NCBI GenBank assembly: GCA_903907865.1
Contig: CAIVPR010000117.1
Coordinates: 16,798 to 80,797, forward strand
DNA from: an uncultured Acidobacteriia bacterium
Lineage (GTDB): Bacteria > Acidobacteriota > Terriglobia > Bryobacterales > Bryobacteraceae
DNA length: 64,000 nucleotides
Reading direction: 5' to 3'
Shown one piece after another: positions 59,611 to 64,000 of the stretch. Under the pieces are notes generated by a model that searched no databases, was not told where the DNA came from, and was given only the letters and a program-made list of their open reading frames with translations. A program made the position numbers and the translations under genes. The stretch's first letter is position 1. Every line of letters starts with the position of its first letter.

Positions 59611-61104
59611 ATGGGAAAGCAATTTTTTTGGTTAGTGGTGGGGACGGTGCTGGGGTGCTCGGTCGTTCTGGGACAGAGCAGCGTGAAGCCTCGGGGGATT
59701 GAGGTGGAGGCGGGGTCGCGGCGGCGGGCTTTGGTGATTGGCAACCGCAATTATGCGATGAAGCCGCTGCTCAATCCTGTCAACGACGCCACCAAGCTGG
59801 CCCAGACGCTGCGCGAGACGGGATTCACGGTCACACTTGCCACCGATCTCAACCGCCAAGCCCTCGACGGCGCTGTCGACAAGTTTGTCCAGTCGGTTCA
59901 GGAAGGCGACACGGCGCTGTTTTTCTTCGCCGGGCATGGTATCGAGGTGAAGGGGCAGAACTTCCTGCTGCCGACCGACTTCTCGGCCAAGATCGAGGCC
60001 CAGGTCAAATACCAAGCCCTGAACGCCGCTGAACTGCAGGATCTGCTCCAGGACCGGAAGGCCCGCACCGTCATCCTGATCCTGGACGCCTGCCGCAATA
60101 ACCCCTACCGCAGCTGGGGGCGGGACACCGGTGGCGGTCTGGCGGGCATGTCCGGTGCCGGGGTGTATGTGGCCTTCGCGGCCGCTCCCGGCAGGATGGC
60201 CGACGACAACCCGCTCGAAGAGAACGGGCGCTTCACGAAGCACCTTCTGGCTGCGCTGCGGGAACCGGGCCTTGGGATCGATGACGTTTTCAATCAGGTC
60301 CGGTCGGGTGTCGCACGGGAGACGGGCGGAGACCAGGTGCCCTTCTCGAATAGCGGGCTGCTGGGAAGGTTTGTGTTCCGCGAGGCGGCCCCGAGGGAGA
60401 TCATTCCAGCCACCCCGCCCCGGCCTGAGCCGGCGGTGATCAGCCGAGCACCGTATGTCAACCCCAAGGACGGGTTGACGTACGTTTGGATTCCGCCGGG
60501 GAGTTTTGTGATGGGGTGCTCGGGCGGGGACAGCCAGTGCGACTCGGATGAAAAGCCCGCGCACCGGGTGACGATCTCGCGTGGGTTCCGCATCGGTGCC
60601 ACGCCGGTGACGCAAGCGGCCTACCAGCGGGTGATTGGGACGAATCCGAGCTATTTCAAGGGGCCGAGGTTGCCTGTCGAGACTGTGAGTTGGGACGATG
60701 CGCGGAAGTACTGCAGTGCGGTGGGGATGCGGTTGCCGACGGAGGCGGAGTGGGAGTACGCGGCGCGTGCGGGGACAACGGGGGCGCGGTACGGGGAGTT
60801 GGACGCGATTGCTTGGTACGGCGGGAACAGCGGCTCGAAGACGGATGACGTGGGGACGAAGCAGCCGAACGCGTGGGGGCTGTACGACATGCTGGGGAAT
60901 GTTTGGCAGTGGACGGCGGATTGGTACGGGCCGTATGCGGCGACAGCCGCGACGGACCCCGCAGGGGCTGCCAGCGGGGAGTACAGATCGCTCCGCGGCG
61001 GGTCCTGGGGCGGCGTTGCGTCGGATGCGCGCGCGTCCGGGCGTGGCAGGGACCAGCCGTCGGACCGGGGCCTGCTCAACGGGTTTCGGTGTGCCGGGGA
61101 GTAA
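59611..61104 (+). CDS. Exported caspase (C14)-SUMF1/FGE-like fusion protein 1
   Basis: A 497-aa exported protein. A signal peptide (about 1-21) is followed by a caspase-like p20 domain with RRRALVIGNRNYAMKPL (38-54), catalytic His109 in FFFAGHGIEV and Cys161 in ILDACRNNPYRSWG. The SUMF1/formylglycine-generating-enzyme-like domain starts near 285 (NPKDGLTYVWIPPGSFVMG) and runs to the end (LRGGSWGG, NGFRCAGE). In catalytic FGE a Cys pair precedes the C-terminus; here that segment is GGVASDARASGRGR without Cys, so a binding role is likelier than oxidase activity. A strong ribosome-binding site (GGGGAGGAAA) precedes the ATG. Confidence 0.87.
   Translation: MGKQFFWLVVGTVLGCSVVLGQSSVKPRGIEVEAGSRRRALVIGNRNYAMKPLLNPVNDATKLAQTLRETGFTVTLATDLNRQALDGAVDKFVQSVQEGDTALFFFAGHGIEVKGQNFLLPTDFSAKIEAQVKYQALNAAELQDLLQDRKARTVILILDACRNNPYRSWGRDTGGGLAGMSGAGVYVAFAAAPGRMADDNPLEENGRFTKHLLAALREPGLGIDDVFNQVRSGVARETGGDQVPFSNSGLLGRFVFREAAPREIIPATPPRPEPAVISRAPYVNPKDGLTYVWIPPGSFVMGCSGGDSQCDSDEKPAHRVTISRGFRIGATPVTQAAYQRVIGTNPSYFKGPRLPVETVSWDDARKYCSAVGMRLPTEAEWEYAARAGTTGARYGELDAIAWYGGNSGSKTDDVGTKQPNAWGLYDMLGNVWQWTADWYGPYAATAATDPAGAASGEYRSLRGGSWGGVASDARASGRGRDQPSDRGLLNGFRCAGE
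60866..60984 (+). repeat. 119-base exact repeat, copy 1 (caspase gene 1)
   Basis: Identical to 63882-64000 over all 119 bases, covering codons of the SUMF1-like domain (AWGLYDMLGNVWQWTADWYG and following). The second copy reaches the window edge, so the identity may continue. Confidence 0.95.
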
Positions 61105-61244
61105 CTTTGCTTAATTCTTTTTTCTTTTTACTTTACATGCTTCTATTCTACCATGTATGTAGGGTCGAAGACTAGGGTTTTATTGGCGGCGTCAGCCGCC
61201 TGGAAATTTTTGTGGCCCTCCACATGGGCGGTATGGCGGCACCT
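61105..61244. other. AT-rich intergenic segment after caspase gene 1
   Basis: The first 60 bases are strongly AT- and pyrimidine-rich (TTCTTTTTTCTTTTTAC), in sharp contrast to the surrounding sequence. A short hairpin GGCGGC-GTCA-GCCGCC (61184-61199) is followed by TGGAAATTTTT and could terminate the caspase transcript. No gene is seen. Confidence 0.5.
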
Positions 61245-61472
61245 TCAGAGGAGATCGATGAACTTTTCGATGGACAGTTCGGCATCCTTGAGGATGGAGC
61301 GCATGAGCGGCTCCTTGATAGTGCGACCGGCATGAACCGGGATCACAGTCCGGACCTGTTTCATTGGATGAATCAGAATGAGGTGGCTTCCCTTCTGGCG
61401 GTCCTCCACAAACCCTGCCCGTTTGAGGGCGCGGATTGCCTGTTTGGCCGTGATGGACGAGAGCTTGCCCAT
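61245..61472 (-). CDS. hicA: HicA-family mRNA interferase toxin
   Basis: HicA toxin of 75 aa, a double-stranded-RNA-binding-fold ribonuclease. SITAKQAIRALKRAGFVEDRQKGSH and LILIHP give the fold, with the catalytic His30 in KGSHLIL. The family normally lies directly next to hicB; here hicB is upstream by 46 bases. It has no purine-rich ribosome-binding site. Located on the opposite strand between two caspase paralogues. Confidence 0.9.
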   Translation of the reverse strand: MGKLSSITAKQAIRALKRAGFVEDRQKGSHLILIHPMKQVRTVIPVHAGRTIKEPLMRSILKDAELSIEKFIDLL

Positions 61473-61518
61473 TGATTTAGGAGGAAAGATTCAGCAGGAA
61501 AGATTCAGGAGCACGGAC

Positions 61519-61779
61519 TTACGCGGAAAGGGGAAGATGAACGGTAACGCGGCCTTGGAAAGAGGATGTCTCGCGCGGGACCTCCTCGCCGTGGGCGGCA
61601 AGGCTCTCCAGGTAGAGTTCGATGGCTTCCGATGCGTTGATTTCGGCCTCCTCGAGGGTTTCCCCTTGGGTGTGGCAACCGGGCAGGGCCGGAACGTGTG
61701 CGACATAGCCGCCCTCGGAAGCCTTCGCGTAGTATACGGAATAGGAAAGGGTCGTTGGTCCGGTTGGGGACATGCTCAT
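61519..61779 (-). CDS. hicB: HicB-family antitoxin
   Basis: HicB antitoxin of 86 aa with the partly degraded RNase H-like fold: YSVYYAKASEGGYVAHVPALPGCHTQGETLEEA, then EAIELYLESLAAHGEEVP. No DNA-binding ribbon-helix-helix or HTH domain is visible at the C-terminus, which is short (TSSFQGRVTVHLPLSA). ATG at 61779 or 61773. First gene of the pair with hicA. The longer frame upstream runs through repeat copy E and is rejected. Confidence 0.9.
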   Translation of the reverse strand: MSMSPTGPTTLSYSVYYAKASEGGYVAHVPALPGCHTQGETLEEAEINASEAIELYLESLAAHGEEVPRETSSFQGRVTVHLPLSA

Positions 61780-61850
61780 GATTGTAGCGCCGGTATGGTG
61801 GCGGTGGGGGGCTTGGTGGGTTGGGGTCGGGGTTGGCGGGATGGATGGGT

Positions 61851-61916
61851 GCGCACCTTTGGGGCGCGTGCGGAGGTCGGCGACCTCCGCGCAGGATGCC
61901 ATCTTGCCCCGGAACG
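61851..61916 (+). repeat. Palindromic repeat, subtype 1, copy E
   Basis: GCGGAGGTC-GGC-GACCTCCGC (perfect) and GCAGGAT-GCC-ATCTTGC (one mismatch), then CCCC. It lies between hicB (minus) and caspase gene 2 (plus) in a 172-base non-coding segment where nothing else is recognised. Confidence 0.8.
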
Positions 61917-61951
61917 GGAAGCTAGTATTGTGGTTGATACGGAGACACTTT

Positions 61952-64000
61952 ATGAGGAACGTGATTTTGTTGCTGGTGATGGCTGTGGTCGGTTTGCCGC
62001 TAGCCGGGCAGACATCGGCCAAGCCGCGCGGGATGCAGGTTGAGGGGCCCCGGCGGCGCGCCTTGGTGATCGGGAACCGGAACTATCCGAAGCAGCCGCT
62101 TTTGAACCCCGTCAACGATGCCACCGACCTCGCGCAGGTGCTCGCCGACGCCGACTTCGACGTCACCCTCAAAACCGACCTCAACCGGCAGACGCTCGAC
62201 CGCGCCGTCTCCGACTTCGCCAAATCACTCCATGATGGCGACACCGCCCTCTTCTTCTTCGCGGGACACGGCGTCGAGGTGCAGGGGCAGAACTACTTGC
62301 TCCCCACCGACTTTGCCGCGCAGGAGGAGGCGCAGGTGAAGTACCAGTCGGTGAACGCGGGCGAGGTGCAGGATCTGCTGCAGGGACGCGATGCCAAGCG
62401 CACCGTCATCCTGATCCTGGACGCCTGCCGCAACAACCCCTACCGGACTTGGCGCGCCACCGGCGGCGGTCTGGCGACCATGTCCGGGGAAGGCGTCTAC
62501 ATCGCGTTCGCGGCGGCAGCGGGGAAGATGGCCGACGACGGCCGCGCGGGCCGGAACGGGATCTTCACCAAGCACCTGTTGACGTCCTTGCGCGAATCCG
62601 GCCTGTCCATCGACCAGGTCTTTACGCGGGTCCGGCAGGGAGTTTCGCGGGAAACGGCAGGCAGGCAGGTGCCGTTCTCCTACACCGGGTTGACGGGCGA
62701 ATTTGTGTTCCGCGATGCCGAGGCCGAGCGCGCGCAGTTGGAAGAGAAACTGGCCGACCTGCGGCGCCGCGCCGCCGAAGCGCAGAAAGCCAAGGACCAG
62801 CAGGCTTTGGATGACATCCGAAACCAGCAGGGGGCCATCAACGTGCGGTTGGAGACCGTACGGACCAAGACGGCACCACCCGCATCGACCGGCGGTTCTG
62901 CGGACGTTCAGGCGCTCCGCGACCGCCTTGCCGCCGAACAGGCGCGGCTGGATGGCCTCACAAAGGGCGTTTCCACCGTGGAAGAGGCACGGGCCGAGGT
63001 GGCCTCGCTGGAGCGGCGGGTTGCGTCGATCCGTATCCAGGTCGACGCCGCGCGCGACGAGGCGCTACGGGACTCCAACGTGGAACGCCGGCCCTTCGAG
63101 CCGAAGGAGAAGTTCGACGCCCGGCGCAGCCAGGCCGAGGCGGACCGCGCCAAGATCAGCGGGCAATTCGAGCGGGAATTCGAGGCACAGTCAAAGCCCT
63201 CTCGGGACCGAATCACGGCGCTCAAGGCGCGGACGTACCCGTCGGCCAAACCGGTCCGCGCCGAGTGGCGGGACAAGGCCTACGACCCCGACCTCAAGCT
63301 CCTGGTAGCCCGGCTGGACGGTGCCGACACTAGGTTCACCATCGCGCCCGAGAAGGCGGAACAGCTGTACAACCGCTGGAATGAGGTGAAGGTGGAGGCG
63401 ACGTACGGCGGGGCACCGGTGCTGGTGGACCCGGCGACGGGGGAGCGGTTTGTCGGGGCGATGCCGCCGTGGATCAACCCCAAGGACGGGCTGCCCTACG
63501 TTTCGATTGAAGCGGGGAGCTTTGTGATGGGCTGCTCGGGCGGGGACACGGGCTGCGGGTCGGACGAATCGCCTGCGCACCGGGTGACCATCACGCGCGG
63601 GTTCCGCATCGGCGCCACGCCGGTGACGCAGGCGGCCTACCAGCGGGTGATCGGCAGCAATCCGAGCAACTTCAAAGGGCCGCAGTTGCCGGTGGAGACG
63701 GTTAGCTGGGACGATGCGCGCAAGTATTGCTCGGCGGTTGGGATGCGTTTGCCGACGGAGGCGGAGTGGGAGTACGCGGCGCGGGCCGGCAGCGGGGGGG
63801 CGCGGTACGGGGAGTTGGACGCGATTGCCTGGTACGGCGGGAACAGCGGAGGCAAGACGCATGACGTGGGAACGAAGCAGGCGAACGCGTGGGGGCTGTA
63901 CGACATGCTGGGGAATGTTTGGCAGTGGACGGCGGATTGGTACGGGCCGTATGCGGCGACAGCCGCGACGGACCCCGCAGGGGCTGCCAGCGGGGAGTAC
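61952..64000 (+). CDS. Exported caspase (C14)-coiled coil-SUMF1/FGE-like fusion protein 2 (partial)
   Basis: Paralogue of the first caspase gene, truncated by the window edge after 683 codons. Signal peptide MRNVILLLVMAVVGLPLAGQ, caspase domain with RRRALVIGNRNYPKQPL, His106 in FFFAGHGVEV and Cys159 in ILDACRNNPYRTW. Unlike copy 1 it has a long charged coiled-coil region (about residues 240-430, rich in Glu, Arg, Ala, Gln) and a further stretch to residue 505 before the SUMF1-like domain (INPKDGLPYVSIEAGSFVMG). The 3' 119 bases equal those of the first gene. Confidence 0.88.
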   Translation, partial: MRNVILLLVMAVVGLPLAGQTSAKPRGMQVEGPRRRALVIGNRNYPKQPLLNPVNDATDLAQVLADADFDVTLKTDLNRQTLDRAVSDFAKSLHDGDTALFFFAGHGVEVQGQNYLLPTDFAAQEEAQVKYQSVNAGEVQDLLQGRDAKRTVILILDACRNNPYRTWRATGGGLATMSGEGVYIAFAAAAGKMADDGRAGRNGIFTKHLLTSLRESGLSIDQVFTRVRQGVSRETAGRQVPFSYTGLTGEFVFRDAEAERAQLEEKLADLRRRAAEAQKAKDQQALDDIRNQQGAINVRLETVRTKTAPPASTGGSADVQALRDRLAAEQARLDGLTKGVSTVEEARAEVASLERRVASIRIQVDAARDEALRDSNVERRPFEPKEKFDARRSQAEADRAKISGQFEREFEAQSKPSRDRITALKARTYPSAKPVRAEWRDKAYDPDLKLLVARLDGADTRFTIAPEKAEQLYNRWNEVKVEATYGGAPVLVDPATGERFVGAMPPWINPKDGLPYVSIEAGSFVMGCSGGDTGCGSDESPAHRVTITRGFRIGATPVTQAAYQRVIGSNPSNFKGPQLPVETVSWDDARKYCSAVGMRLPTEAEWEYAARAGSGGARYGELDAIAWYGGNSGGKTHDVGTKQANAWGLYDMLGNVWQWTADWYGPYAATAATDPAGAASGEY
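63882..64000 (+). repeat. 119-base exact repeat, copy 2 (caspase gene 2)
   Basis: Identical to 60866-60984. The N-terminal halves of the two genes are clearly diverged, so the identity is local. Confidence 0.95.

Noticed and set aside
60966..61104. Diversity-generating retroelement target as a firm feature
   Set aside because: No reverse transcriptase, template repeat or accessory gene is in the window; kept only as a hypothesis.
55312..61916. CRISPR array
   Set aside because: The palindromic repeats are irregularly spaced by hundreds to thousands of bases, lie in coding regions, and no cas gene is present.

Overview
The window looks like chromosomal DNA of a high-GC member of the Acidobacteriota, most likely of the Bryobacterales/Solibacterales type. 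That placement is inferred from gene content: an Oar-like TonB-dependent receptor with an N-terminal carboxypeptidase-regulatory domain coupled to a CRTAC1/UnbV protein, VWFA-related and PEP-CTERM proteins, several secreted glycoside hydrolases, a cytochrome c/copper monooxygenase-like protein, and many overlapping start/stop codons with GTG or TTG starts. No rRNA, tRNA, CRISPR array, prophage or insertion sequence was recognised. Gene density is very high and almost no non-coding stretch exceeds 250 bases.

Region 1 (1-5754, minus strand) is a compact carotenoid operon: crtB, crtI, an alpha/beta hydrolase with a Cys nucleophile, a prenyl synthase, a family 2 glycosyltransferase and a second CrtI-type oxidase that runs off the left edge. 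It suggests a glycosylated, possibly oxidised carotenoid. Region 2 (5.8-16.2 kb) holds small regulatory and stress genes (STAS, thioredoxin-like, a MarR repressor with a perfect palindromic operator facing a YceI gene), a GH88/cupin/Gfo-Idh-MocA sugar operon, a PEP-CTERM protein, and DNA alkylation repair (AlkA-like glycosylase and an Ogt-type methyltransferase) on either side of a sugar dehydrogenase.

Region 3 (16.2-31.2 kb) has the TonB receptor/CRTAC1 pair, a membrane PDZ-GAF-PP2C phosphatase, xylulokinase, VWFA and cytochrome genes, a VOC protein and an Fsr-like exporter. Region 4 (31.4-40.7 kb, plus) is a run of two tandem TolC-like proteins, an acetyltransferase-like membrane protein, a GH42 enzyme, an M48 protease and an alginate-export-like porin. 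Region 5 (40.8-56.1 kb) contains three tandem amidohydrolase-family genes, two of them without the HxH metal motif, then purM-purN-phosphoesterase-Uma2, a beta-lactamase-fold hydrolase, and an operon of an unknown protein, GH95 fucosidase, fhs and uvrC.

Region 6 (56.1-64 kb) is the most unusual part. An ECF-like sigma factor is translationally coupled to a membrane protein with a periplasmic DUF4384 domain. Two more exported DUF4384-like proteins follow, then two paralogous exported proteins that fuse a caspase (C14) domain to a formylglycine-generating-enzyme-like (SUMF1) domain, with a HicBA toxin-antitoxin pair between them on the other strand. The locus is peppered with a roughly 67-base palindromic repeat whose hairpins show compensatory changes. 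At least one copy lies inside a coding sequence. The two caspase genes share 119 identical bases in their 3' parts, which points to recent gene conversion. I regard this locus as the best candidate for an undescribed system.
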